A stretch of DNA of 64,000 bases from Aquibacillus kalidii (GTDB lineage Bacteria; Bacillota; Bacilli; Bacillales; Amphibacillaceae). The stretch lies in contig NZ_JACLZI010000006.1 in assembly GCF_014280935.1 (NCBI RefSeq), forward strand, positions 20,722 to 84,721. The letters run 5' to 3'. The notes under the pieces were generated by a model. It ran no database searches. It saw only the letters and a list, made by a program, of their open reading frames with translations, and was not told the origin of the DNA. Shown piece after piece: positions 35,327 through 42,659 of this stretch. The translations under genes were made by a program, and so were the position numbers. Each line of letters begins with the position of its first letter. The first letter of the stretch is position 1.

Positions 35327-35483
35327 TTTCTTAACCTCCTCACGAATACCAAACCGTTATTGAATAGGCGTTTTTATTATATTAATATGTAATAGAATAT
35401 TATCTCTCATACATTCTAAATGAAATAGTTTGATTTGTCGAGGCTAATATCAATATAATTTTTTTCTGGAAGGTGTGATTTTC

Positions 35484-36104
35484 ATGCAAATTAAAACGAT
35501 TCCCTTAGGTCCATTAGGAACAAACTGTTACCTAGTATATCAACAGGATGACGCAGTGATTTTTGATCCAGGTGGGGATAGTGAAAAATTAATATCACTA
35601 ATAACCGAATTAGGTGTTATACCTTTATCTATCTGTTTAACACACGCTCATTTTGACCATATTGGAGCTGTGGACGAGATAAGAGATTATTATAATATAC
35701 CTGTATATGTTCAGCAGAGTGAAGCTAACTGGTTAGAAAATGCAGAACTAAATGGCTCCCTTATTTTTCAAATGGGGAAAATAAGCTGTAAGCCAGCTGA
35801 GTATTTTCTAGAAGAAGGAGTTACAAAGATAGGAAGGTTCTCATTTGAGGTACGTCATGTTCCAGGTCATTCACCAGGAGGAGTTGTGTTCATTTTCCAT
35901 GAAAATAAGTTTGTGATTGGCGGAGACAGTTTGTTCCATTCAGGCATTGGTAGATCTGATCTGCCAGGTGGGAACATGGAACAGTTACTACAAAGTATTA
36001 AAGAAAAGTTATTAACATTGGATGATGACTATGTAGTTTATCCTGGGCATGGTCCTGAAACAACAATCGGAAATGAGTCAAAAAATAATCCATTTTTAAG
36101 TTAA
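35484..36104 (+). CDS. yqgX: Metallo-beta-lactamase fold hydrolase YqgX
   Basis: A glyoxalase II-like MBL-fold hydrolase of about 206 residues. Metal ligands: THAHFDHIGA (~54-63), HVPGHSPGG (His ~130), GGDSLF (Asp ~153) and VYPGHGPETT (His ~193). Small YqgX proteins are annotated as glyoxalase II-like; one B. subtilis member (YqgX/GloC type) is linked to methylglyoxal removal. ATG 35484 has GGAAGGTG about nine bases upstream; a GTG at 35475 overlaps that site. Confidence 0.9.
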   Translation: MQIKTIPLGPLGTNCYLVYQQDDAVIFDPGGDSEKLISLITELGVIPLSICLTHAHFDHIGAVDEIRDYYNIPVYVQQSEANWLENAELNGSLIFQMGKISCKPAEYFLEEGVTKIGRFSFEVRHVPGHSPGGVVFIFHENKFVIGGDSLFHSGIGRSDLPGGNMEQLLQSIKEKLLTLDDDYVVYPGHGPETTIGNESKNNPFLS

Positions 36105-36183
36105 TCCTTTTATTTAGAGTGTTAATGTTCTTACTCGTATATTTAGATTTACTCTCAGTAATATATACTTTTTTGGATGAGTG

Positions 36184-36316
36184 CTATAACTCGCTTCGGC
36201 AGAATACTCCCTCTTCCTCGGGTACGACATCAGCTTCGTCAGAGCAAAGTACGCTCTTCCGGAAATATACTACGCTCAGCGCGAGCACGTAGAAAGCGTA
36301 GTATATTTCCGGAACT
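36184..36316. repeat. Dispersed repeat with 20-bp perfect inverted arms
   Basis: TTCCGGAAATATACTACGCT at 36257-36276 recurs inverted at 36295-36314 around 18 bases. The centre contains GCTCAGCGCGAGC (36274-36286), which also occurs inverted at 63967-63979 in a related element at the window end. GC-rich flanking sequence starts near 36184. No open frame. Confidence 0.75.
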
Positions 36317-36416
36317 GTTGGTCTGCATTTACTAAATTAGAATTGTAAGAGTGTAGTTACTACGTATTTCTTCTTGACTGTGGACTTTTATAATTGTAGA
36401 GCAGCCGAATAAAGCT

Positions 36417-36497
36417 AGAAAAAAGACGCTTCCTTTTTAGGAAGCGTCTTAGGGGGATGTGCTCTACTTTGTTGGTTAGGGATAAAGTTAAGCTACT
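36417..36497 (-). ncRNA. Candidate C-rich small RNA
   Basis: An orphan transcription unit with no open reading frame. A consensus promoter (36504-36532) predicts a start near 36497. The ~81-base RNA carries two C-rich stretches (TTTATCCCTAACC and CACATCCCCCTAAG on the minus strand) in otherwise unpaired sequence, then a 12-bp terminator stem (36423-36434 with 36439-36450) and six U's. The CCCCC stretch can pair with GGGGG-type ribosome binding sites, as in known C-rich regulatory RNAs of Firmicutes (RsaE/RoxS, FsrA). I cannot assign it to one of those families. Confidence 0.65.
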
Positions 36498-36503
36498 GTA
36501 TTT

Positions 36504-36532
36504 AGTATATAAAGTTTATTTTTCTATGTCAA
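36504..36532 (-). promoter_or_regulatory. SigA promoter of the candidate small RNA
   Basis: On the minus strand, TTGACA (36532-36527), a 17-base spacer and TATACT (36509-36504). Perfect -35 and near-perfect -10. Confidence 0.85.
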
Positions 36533-36566
36533 ACAATATAAGAGAAGATCTAGCTCTTAAAAATGC

Positions 36567-36600
36567 AAAAACTCTGATCAAATATGATCAGAGTTTTTTT
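36567..36600. terminator. Terminator of yqgY
   Basis: AAAAACTCTGATCA pairs with TGATCAGAGTTTTT around AATA. A's and T's flank both sides, so it can work in both directions. Confidence 0.92.
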
Positions 36601-36605
36601 ACTTA

Positions 36606-36848
36606 TTAGTGTCCAAAACCGGGAACTAGTATGAAGTTGGAATAGAACGTAAATCCAATGAAAAATACCGTACAATAGGCACCAAATAAGTACATATACA
36701 TTCTTTCGGATAAATTTAAGAAACCTACTCCTAAGAAGAAAACTGTTTGTACTAAGAACAAAAATGCCATGTTAGGCATATCCCCTACAAAGAACATAAC
36801 AGCAAAAATTCCTGTCCAAAAAGCAAGCATTCGGAATACTCTATCCAT
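36606..36848 (-). CDS. yqgY: DUF2626 family membrane protein YqgY
   Basis: An 80-residue protein, almost wholly hydrophobic, with about three membrane segments: MLAFWTGIFAVMFFVGDMP, MAFLFLVQTVFFLGVGFL and YLFGAYCTVFFIGFTFYS. It ends ILVPGFGH. Sequence and place near yqgX and comG match DUF2626/YqgY. AAAGGGGGG precedes the ATG on the minus strand. Function unknown. Confidence 0.88.
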   Translation of the reverse strand: MDRVFRMLAFWTGIFAVMFFVGDMPNMAFLFLVQTVFFLGVGFLNLSERMYMYLFGAYCTVFFIGFTFYSNFILVPGFGH

Positions 36849-36935
36849 ACTTTCCCCCCTTTAAAAAGGTATGTATCACAAATATTATAAACGAGTCATT
36901 ACTTATTGTAAATTAAACTTTACCAACATTATGTT

Positions 36936-36968
36936 AAAAAAAAGTTGCCCTTGAAAAAACAAGGGCAA
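36936..36968 (-). terminator. Terminator of tRNA-Gln
   Basis: TTGCCCTTG (36945-36953) pairs with CAAGGGCAA (36960-36968); on the minus strand a near-continuous eight-T run follows. Confidence 0.9.
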
Positions 36969-36975
36969 TTCTGAA

Positions 36976-37047
36976 CTGGGCTAGCTGGATTCGAACCAAC
37001 GCATAACGGTACCAAAAACCGCTGCCTTACCGCTTGGCTATAGCCCA
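36976..37047 (-). tRNA. tRNA-Gln (TTG)
   Basis: TGGGCTA pairs with TAGCCCA; the anticodon loop TTTTGGT reads TTG; T-loop TTCGAAT; discriminator G. CCA is not encoded, unlike the tRNAs of the cluster at 14 kb. It lies just downstream of comGG on the same strand with its own terminator; no terminator separates it from comGG. Confidence 0.93.
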
Positions 37048-37108
37048 ATAACTTATTTACACTAACTAGTGTGACCGTTTTACTATTTTCTATACGTGAT
37101 TTTTTTAA

Positions 37109-37462
37109 TTAGATTGTTACGACAATCAAACTCTTAGCATTTTTGTCTGTTTGAATTAGAAAGTCATAAGTTGACGTATCCGTTTGCCCTGATTTAAAAG
37201 TAACAATTACTGTACCGTTGGGATAGATATATTTTTTCTGTGTTATCTCATTTTCTTTCGTATCGTCCTTTAACTCTGTTTTTGCAAGTTGCGTCAAGTT
37301 CTCAATTTTTATGAGCTCATATTCCATCTGGGACATTTCTATATGGTTCTGGTAGGTGGCAATACTTGTGATGGTCATGATCAATAAAATTGAGATGATA
37401 AACATTGTATATGGGAACAAAAAACCGGATGAATTAGTATACAGTACGTATGATTTTTTCAT
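37109..37462 (-). CDS. comGG: Competence pseudopilus protein ComGG
   Basis: Last gene of the comG operon. A 117-residue protein with an N-terminal membrane helix (GFLFPYTMFIISILLIMTI), a following helical region (MEYELIKIENLTQLAKTEL) and a small C-terminal beta-rich part. It lacks a clear prepilin peptidase site, as is known for ComGG, which joins the pseudopilus as a minor part. It overlaps comGF by 29 bases. Identified mainly by position, length and layout. Confidence 0.85.
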   Translation of the reverse strand: MKKSYVLYTNSSGFLFPYTMFIISILLIMTITSIATYQNHIEMSQMEYELIKIENLTQLAKTELKDDTKENEITQKKYIYPNGTVIVTFKSGQTDTSTYDFLIQTDKNAKSLIVVTI

Positions 37463-37853
37463 ATTCTTCTCCGTTTAAAGTCATTACAGTAACCCTCATT
37501 CCATATGATAACGGTTTAATGTTCAAACTTTTTATACTTCTCGCGAGTACCTCATGGCCCGTACCGTCTACTTGTCTCCTAATAAGCTGTCCGTATAATT
37601 CTATCGTAACAGTCTCACCGTTGTGCTTAGAATACGTAACGGACGAATGAGAGGATGATACTTTAGATGCTTGATTTACTTCACTAGATAGAAAGTGGAA
37701 TAATTGTCTGACAGAAAGTTCTTGATTAAAAGAATGTTGGTTGATAGTTGATAACAATATGGTAATGGTACTGATTAGAAGCATGGTCAAGGAGAGGGCG
37801 ACTAGCGTGGATGCGAGCGTGAAGCCTGATTTATTCGCTTGATTGTATTCCAT
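37434..37853 (-). CDS. comGF: Competence protein ComGF
   Basis: A minor pseudopilin-like protein needed for assembly of the transformation pseudopilus. About 139 residues from the chosen ATG. A prepilin-like N-terminus (NKSGFTLASTLVALSLTML) is followed by a beta-rich domain. The start is uncertain: ATG 37853 directly precedes the signal but has only a weak AGAAAG site, and an in-frame GTG at 37901 has AAAGGA too close. Either start overlaps comGE, which fits translational coupling. Confidence 0.85.
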   Translation of the reverse strand: MEYNQANKSGFTLASTLVALSLTMLLISTITILLSTINQHSFNQELSVRQLFHFLSSEVNQASKVSSSHSSVTYSKHNGETVTIELYGQLIRRQVDGTGHEVLARSIKSLNIKPLSYGMRVTVMTLNGEEYEKIIRTVY

Positions 37854-38184
37854 ATAAACAATATCTTTCTGTATTATTTTTATCATTCGTCCATTTGGCA
37901 CATCCTTTAATTAAGTTAGTTTTTTTCTCAAATGAAAAGAATACTTCTATGTTTAAAATATCTCGTTGTTTTTTTATAGGATATTTACTTTCTTTATCAG
38001 TATCTAGAATTGTTTTCGTTAGTGCATCATCTAATGCGGAAAGTATTGTCCTTCTTTGTTTTAGCATCATTTCTTCTATAGATATTTGATGGAGGATAGG
38101 TGTGATTGTTAGTAAAAGTGAAAACAGGATACAAATACAAGCGATTACCTCTACGAATAAATATCCTTTATTTTTATTTATCAA
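37831..38184 (-). CDS. comGE: Competence protein ComGE
   Basis: A minor pseudopilin-like protein of about 117 residues, with an N-terminal KNKGYLFVEVIACICILFSLL segment (split here by eye into a short basic lead and a membrane helix) and a helical then beta-rich remainder. I choose TTG 38184 because GGAGGT lies nine bases upstream; an ATG at 38208 would place that site inside the gene. It overlaps comGD by 11 bases and comGF downstream. Divergent in sequence; called from the operon order. Confidence 0.85.
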   Translation of the reverse strand: MINKNKGYLFVEVIACICILFSLLLTITPILHQISIEEMMLKQRRTILSALDDALTKTILDTDKESKYPIKKQRDILNIEVFFSFEKKTNLIKGCAKWTNDKNNTERYCLYGIQSSE

Positions 38185-38608
38185 TAATATAGCACCTCCC
38201 TTTTCCAAAAGGGAAATAAATGTAATAAGTTTTATAAGCTGTTTTAATGCTGAAGGTTCCTGGGTGGATTAGATTGCCATCACTCGTAAAGGATAAAGGC
38301 ATACTTAACGTATTTAATTTAACAACCCAATCTTTAGGAAAAGTTCTTTTTATAAGAACTTTTCCATTTACATTTGTCTTAATTTGGTATTGGTTGTTAG
38401 TCACATCTATAGTTAAGCTAGCTTTCTCAGCCTGAACCATATTAAACTGTTGCAGGTAGAGAATATCACTCTCAAAGAGTTTATAAAAGCTATTTAATTG
38501 ATAGGTATGTAAAGTTTTTAATTGTATGGAACTACCAACTACCAATAAAATAGAGATAATGCTCAATACGATAACTAATTCTAAAAAGGTAAATCCCTTT
38601 TCTTTCAT
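38174..38608 (-). CDS. comGD: Competence pseudopilin ComGD
   Basis: A minor pseudopilin of 144 residues with a complete prepilin site KEKG/FTFLELVIVLSIISIL at residues 2-5, cut by ComC peptidase, followed by the hydrophobic helix and a beta-rich C-terminal domain. The start ATG overlaps the comGC stop by four bases (ATGA-type coupling). Member of the comGC-GG set that traverses the wall for DNA uptake. Confidence 0.92.
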   Translation of the reverse strand: MKEKGFTFLELVIVLSIISILLVVGSSIQLKTLHTYQLNSFYKLFESDILYLQQFNMVQAEKASLTIDVTNNQYQIKTNVNGKVLIKRTFPKDWVVKLNTLSMPLSFTSDGNLIHPGTFSIKTAYKTYYIYFPFGKGRCYIIDK

Positions 38609-38928
38609 TGGTTGTTAACGATCTCAATCGTGTTCGTATTAGAAGAGGAGAGTTGTACTTTTTTACTGTTGTTAGCGCAGGTATCTGTCTGTAAATACTT
38701 TTCAGTAACAAGTTCATGCAAGTCAGTAGGGGAAGTGTTGTTATGGTCAATCTTGTATGCTTGTAATTGGTTCTCAGCCATTTGTTTTAAGGCGTTACAA
38801 CCTTTACTTTGGACATCATTATTTTTTTCAGCTAAGTTAGGAACTAATAAAATTAATAGCGTACTAATTATTGCTAGCACAATTAGCATTTCTATAAGTG
38901 TAAAGCCTTTTTCACGAATTTTTAACAT
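38605..38928 (-). CDS. comGC: Major competence pseudopilin ComGC
   Basis: The major subunit of the competence pseudopilus. 107 residues. The prepilin motif REKG/FTLIEMLIVLAIIST is near-canonical, with the glutamate at position +5 of the mature protein. A pair of cysteines (GCNALK and DTCANN) can form the known intramolecular disulfide. ATG 38928 has AAAGGAAAG about seven bases upstream; an upstream in-frame start lies within comGB sequence. Confidence 0.95.
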   Translation of the reverse strand: MLKIREKGFTLIEMLIVLAIISTLLILLVPNLAEKNNDVQSKGCNALKQMAENQLQAYKIDHNNTSPTDLHELVTEKYLQTDTCANNSKKVQLSSSNTNTIEIVNNQ

Positions 38929-38948
38929 GATTATCTTTCCTTTCTGTT

Positions 38949-40001
38949 TTAGATATCGGAAATTAATTGAAACATGGGAAGCATAAGGGACAGATAAACC
39001 ATAATGATTAATCCAGCGAAGATACAAAAAAATATTGGTTGAATAGAAGTGATTAATTTTTTCGTCTTATCTTCCATTAATTCGGTTAGAAATTCTACAT
39101 ACATCTTTAGGTCTTTAACCAATTGGTCTGAATTCGCGTTTTTTTGAAAAATGGATTCTAATTCCTTTTCTAACAATTTACAATAAGGGAGAATTTGAGC
39201 AAATGTACGCCCTCTTGCTAGTTCGTGAATTATGTAATCGGAATAATAAGCTAGGATCGGGTATTGGTTATGGTCTTTGATAATGGATAGACCATCTTTT
39301 AAGGAAATACCAGCATGCAATAGGGAGCTTAGATGTAATGAAAATAGCAAGGAATGGTTTAATTTTTGGTAAGTATTAATAAAAGGAATTTTTTCGTATA
39401 GGCTCAGGAGTTGTCCAACATTTAGTTTGTTTCTTATCTTGGGCCAACAGAGAGTAATCAGAATAATTACAAAACCAATAACAAAAACAATGTTTAGAAG
39501 CCAATCAATGACATGAATGGAGATCAGGTGGATTGTTGAGGATTGACTTGTTGATGAGAATAATTGTATAAAAGAAGGATATACAGATTTCTTTAAGAAG
39601 AATAGTAAAATAATGAATAGTAGGAATAGAACAGTAGGGTATCTGGACACTTGCTTCACTTTTTTAATAAAACTTATTTGCTGTTTCAACATTAAACAGC
39701 AATGGTGCAAAGCGTGTGGGATATTACCGTGTGCAAGAGCAAAATAGAGAAAAGAAACTATTTGTTTGTTAAAATGTGCATCCTCCATTGCTATATTTAG
39801 TGGATTACCTTGTTTTAGTTTAGTTGAAATGCCTTCTACTCTAATTTTGTACGTATCATTCCATTGTAAAACATCCAAAGCGTCAGTTAGTGAATATCCG
39901 TTTTCCAAAAGCCTGTTTAATTTATGAAGAAGTTGATGCTGATCCTCTAAGGATAGCTTACGAATCCGTTTGTTTAAGTACCGATTCATCACAAAATCCA
40001 T
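38949..40001 (-). CDS. comGB: Competence membrane platform protein ComGB
   Basis: The polytopic inner-membrane protein on which the pseudopilus assembles (GspF/PilC family). About 350 residues with two T2SSF repeats: the cytoplasmic region LLHKLNRLLENGYSLTDAL, then membrane helices near 125-145 and 170-195, then the second repeat FSLHLSSLLHAGISLKDGL, and a final helix near the C-terminus. ATG 40001 has AGAAGG nine bases upstream; starts at 40007 and 39989 are also possible. It overlaps comGA by 44 bases. Confidence 0.93.
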   Translation of the reverse strand: MDFVMNRYLNKRIRKLSLEDQHQLLHKLNRLLENGYSLTDALDVLQWNDTYKIRVEGISTKLKQGNPLNIAMEDAHFNKQIVSFLYFALAHGNIPHALHHCCLMLKQQISFIKKVKQVSRYPTVLFLLFIILLFFLKKSVYPSFIQLFSSTSQSSTIHLISIHVIDWLLNIVFVIGFVIILITLCWPKIRNKLNVGQLLSLYEKIPFINTYQKLNHSLLFSLHLSSLLHAGISLKDGLSIIKDHNQYPILAYYSDYIIHELARGRTFAQILPYCKLLEKELESIFQKNANSDQLVKDLKMYVEFLTELMEDKTKKLITSIQPIFFCIFAGLIIMVYLSLMLPMFQLISDI

Positions 40002-40974
40002 AGGCATATGCCTTCTTTCTTAATAGTTGGAATGAGGAGAAATTGCTGTTCTTCCTTATTGGTTCTCCCAAAATAGCTTGTTGCAATAAATTTGAATCAA
40101 GTAGTTCTAAGATTGCGGCACGGGAAGGAAGATGGGCGGGAGTTTGTAGTGGTAATAGCTGAAGTGAAGCAACAGCTATTAAACTTTGTTCAAGGTCTGT
40201 TTGCTTAATTCCCATTTCAATTAAGCGATGGATGGTTCCTTGTGCATTCTTGGCATGTAGAGTAGAAAGTACCAGGTGGCCAGTGAATGAGGCATGAAAG
40301 GCAAATTGTGCTGTTTCCCGATCACGGATTTCTCCAACCATTATGATGTCAGGATCATGACGTAACGCAGCTTTAAGTCCTGCATTGTAAGTAATACCTG
40401 CTTTTTCATTTACTTGAACTTGCAAGATGTTCCTCATTTCTTTCTCTATCGGGTCCTCTAGTGTAATGGTTTGATAAGCGTGATTGATTAGAAGGGACTG
40501 AAGTAGAGCATAAAGAGTAGTTGTTTTCCCACTACCTGTCGGACCTGTGAACAGAATAATACCTGAGCGATGAGAAATCCATTGTTTGATTTTCTTTAGC
40601 TGCTGAGGGAAAAGAAATAACTGTTCAAGTGGAAGGGCATCTTGTTGAGGTAATATTCGAATTGCTAGGCTTTCGGAAGTGTTTACAGGTAGGGTGGAGA
40701 GACGGAGAGAAAACTTTTGAGATGTTGTTTGGAAATCAATCATTCCGTGTTGCGGCTTTCGATTTTCACCAATATCCATTCCTGATGAGAATTTATAATA
40801 TGCGAGTAAAGTTTCATACTGTCTCATCGAAATCGAAGCATGAAAGATTCTTTTACCATGGACTCGAAAGAAAATGTCAGTTAGCTCAGTGGAAGGACAA
40901 AAGTGGATATCAGAAGCAGTAGCCTGAATGGCAGAAAGAAGAAGTTTTTTGGAAGATACGGCAGTTAAATTCAA
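39958..40974 (-). CDS. comGA: Competence assembly ATPase ComGA
   Basis: The traffic ATPase that powers pseudopilus assembly and DNA uptake. 338 residues, GspE/PilB family: Walker A GPTGSGKTTT (~145-154), Asp box TLEDPIE, Walker B-type DIIMVGEIRDRETAQFAF, and the His box GHLVLSTLHAKNA. It lacks the cysteine zinc motif seen in Gram-negative PilB. Translation starts at TTG 40974 with GAGGTGA seven bases upstream. First gene of the seven-gene comG operon; upstream is one AAAA-N5-TTTT element suited to ComK. Confidence 0.95.
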   Translation of the reverse strand: MNLTAVSSKKLLLSAIQATASDIHFCPSTELTDIFFRVHGKRIFHASISMRQYETLLAYYKFSSGMDIGENRKPQHGMIDFQTTSQKFSLRLSTLPVNTSESLAIRILPQQDALPLEQLFLFPQQLKKIKQWISHRSGIILFTGPTGSGKTTTLYALLQSLLINHAYQTITLEDPIEKEMRNILQVQVNEKAGITYNAGLKAALRHDPDIIMVGEIRDRETAQFAFHASFTGHLVLSTLHAKNAQGTIHRLIEMGIKQTDLEQSLIAVASLQLLPLQTPAHLPSRAAILELLDSNLLQQAILGEPIRKNSNFSSFQLLRKKAYAYGFCDESVLKQTDS

Positions 40975-41046
40975 TAATGATTCACCTCACTTTTTCTTAA
41001 TGATACAATAATTCGACAGGGATGTTTTAATTCCTTCTAAATACAT

Positions 41047-41059
41047 AAAAATATTTTTT
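41047..41059. promoter_or_regulatory. Possible ComK AT-box upstream of comGA
   Basis: AAAA-ATATT-TTTT matches the AAAA-N5-TTTT unit. ComK sites need two units at set spacing, and I see only one clear unit, so this is tentative. Confidence 0.3.
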
Positions 41060-41077
41060 AAGGGATAGGGGATATTA

Positions 41078-41581
41078 ATGAAAGGTATTTATTTAATTGG
41101 TTTTATGGGAAGTGGGAAAACAAGTGTGGCTATAAGTCTGTCCGACAAACTTCAATTACCCGTTCAAGATACGGATCAAATGATAGTTGATTATACGAAA
41201 TCAAGTATTGCTTCTATCTTTGACAGGTGCGGTGAGGAAACATTTAGGAATTATGAAAGTGAGATGCTAAAAAGAACTGAAGGAGAAGGTAAGATTACTT
41301 CTACGGGTGGAGGAATAGTCGAACGAGAAAGTAACTGTGATTGGTTGAGAAGGAATGGATTAGTGTTCTATCTAGATACATCTTGGGATGTGATACTAGA
41401 TAGACTAAAGGATGATAAATCTAGACCGATTTGGAACAACAATCAGCGAGATAAAAGAAAACTATTAGAAAGTCGGATTCCAAAATACGAAGCAACAGCC
41501 AACTATGTTATAAAGACAGATGGAAAAGATCCAGAAGCTATTGCGGATGAAATGATAGCACTTATAAATGCACCCAAATAG
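41078..41581 (+). CDS. aroK: Shikimate kinase
   Basis: Phosphorylates shikimate in aromatic amino acid synthesis. 167 residues, usual length. Walker A GFMGSGKTS (~8-16), substrate-binding DTDQMIV (~33) and the arginine of FRNYESEML, STGGGIV (~75-81) and the lid arginine in DKSRPIW are present. ATG 41078 follows GATAGGGG. The gene is divergent from comGA and precedes yqzE. Confidence 0.92.
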   Translation: MKGIYLIGFMGSGKTSVAISLSDKLQLPVQDTDQMIVDYTKSSIASIFDRCGEETFRNYESEMLKRTEGEGKITSTGGGIVERESNCDWLRRNGLVFYLDTSWDVILDRLKDDKSRPIWNNNQRDKRKLLESRIPKYEATANYVIKTDGKDPEAIADEMIALINAPK

Positions 41582-41621
41582 GAGATACTAAACATATACA
41601 AATTCACAAGAGGTGAACTAT

Positions 41622-41801
41622 ATGTCTGGAAATGATTATGTCAAGTTCATGACTCAAGAAATTGTTAAATATATGGATATGAAGCCAGAAGAGCGAAAAA
41701 AAAGGAAGCAGGAAAAAAGTCAAAAGGACTTTTCTGTTTCAAATCGATGGTTTGGTATTATCCCATTTGCATTCCGATTACTAGTAAAAAAAAGAAAGTA
41801 G
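41622..41801 (+). CDS. yqzE: YqzE family protein
   Basis: A 59-residue, very basic small protein: MSGNDYVKFMTQEIVKYMD, then a lysine/arginine-rich stretch, then NRWFGIIPFAFRLLVKKRK. Sequence and position near comG match YqzE, of unknown function. ATG 41622 is preferred, with AGAGGTGA five bases upstream. Confidence 0.9.
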   Translation: MSGNDYVKFMTQEIVKYMDMKPEERKKRKQEKSQKDFSVSNRWFGIIPFAFRLLVKKRK

Positions 41802-41831
41802 CAAGTTCCTATTAGGATACTTGCTACTTTC
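41795..41831. terminator. Convergent terminator between yqzE and yqhG
   Basis: AAAGTAGCAAGT at 41795-41806 pairs with ACTTGCTACTTT at 41819-41830. The yqzE stop lies in the left arm. Confidence 0.85.
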
Positions 41832-41852
41832 TTTATGTAGTGGATGTGTGAA

Positions 41853-42659
41853 TTAAATGAATAGTTTGTTGGATGTTAGTTGGGATAGATAGAATAATCC
41901 GCCATTGATTACGGATAATTCTATGAAAGGCTGAAACCTATTTTCGATGTCATTCATTTCTTGATCAAACCGATTCTCATATTCTTCATCATCACCACTA
42001 TTTTGGTAAAAGTGACTTAAAAGTTGCTTTTCTTCTTGTAGATGGTTCCAAGATTCCTGTGCCCATTCATGGTTTTGCTGTTGTAAATATCTTTCTAAGT
42101 ATTGAATTATTCGCTGGTAGCCACTTTTTAGACGTATAATGGGTGTCATCGTATAACTAAAATCTGCTATGGATGACTGTAAAGAGATCTTATTAAGTTC
42201 ATCCATCATATCTATTTTCATTGCGCCGTTAATAAGTTGTAACCCAATTGAAATGATTTCATCTCTTTTATGTTTGCCAGTATAGCTGATTTTCATATTA
42301 ATGACTAACCACGGTACTAAAGCAGTTCTTTGGCTAGTGTTATTTTCCTCGAATAATCGGGTATATTTCCCTTGATTAGTAAGTGTTCTAAAAATTTGAT
42401 GAATCCGCGGACTCCCAAAATGAACCCATTCTCCTTCTTCTTCTCTTCGTTCAGGATTGGTAATAAAGGAAACAGTCATTGGTTCACCTGGATACCCAAG
42501 TTTTTTAACATATTGCCAATAGAATGGGCGGTTCATGAGAATTTCGTCCATTTTATCTGTTAATTGTACGTGTAATTTCCCATTCTCATTTTCCAATATT
42601 TCACATTGATTGGCGATAAAATAATCGGTCATAAAGTCATGAAGATTCTCTAGTGCCAT
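41853..42659 (-). CDS. yqhG: YqhG family protein
   Basis: About 268 residues, cytoplasmic, mixed alpha/beta, without a known catalytic motif. Distinct patterns: MALENLHDFMTDYFIANQCE, ENGKLHVQLTDKMDEILMNRPFYW (read in two parts) and WVHFGSPRIHQIF. Position after the SNF2 ATPase matches YqhG of B. subtilis, of unknown function. ATG 42659 has TGAGGAGG eight bases upstream, inside yqhH, whose end it overlaps by 23 bases. The tight coupling suggests it works with YqhH. Confidence 0.88.
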   Translation of the reverse strand: MALENLHDFMTDYFIANQCEILENENGKLHVQLTDKMDEILMNRPFYWQYVKKLGYPGEPMTVSFITNPERREEEGEWVHFGSPRIHQIFRTLTNQGKYTRLFEENNTSQRTALVPWLVINMKISYTGKHKRDEIISIGLQLINGAMKIDMMDELNKISLQSSIADFSYTMTPIIRLKSGYQRIIQYLERYLQQQNHEWAQESWNHLQEEKQLLSHFYQNSGDDEEYENRFDQEMNDIENRFQPFIELSVINGGLFYLSQLTSNKLFI

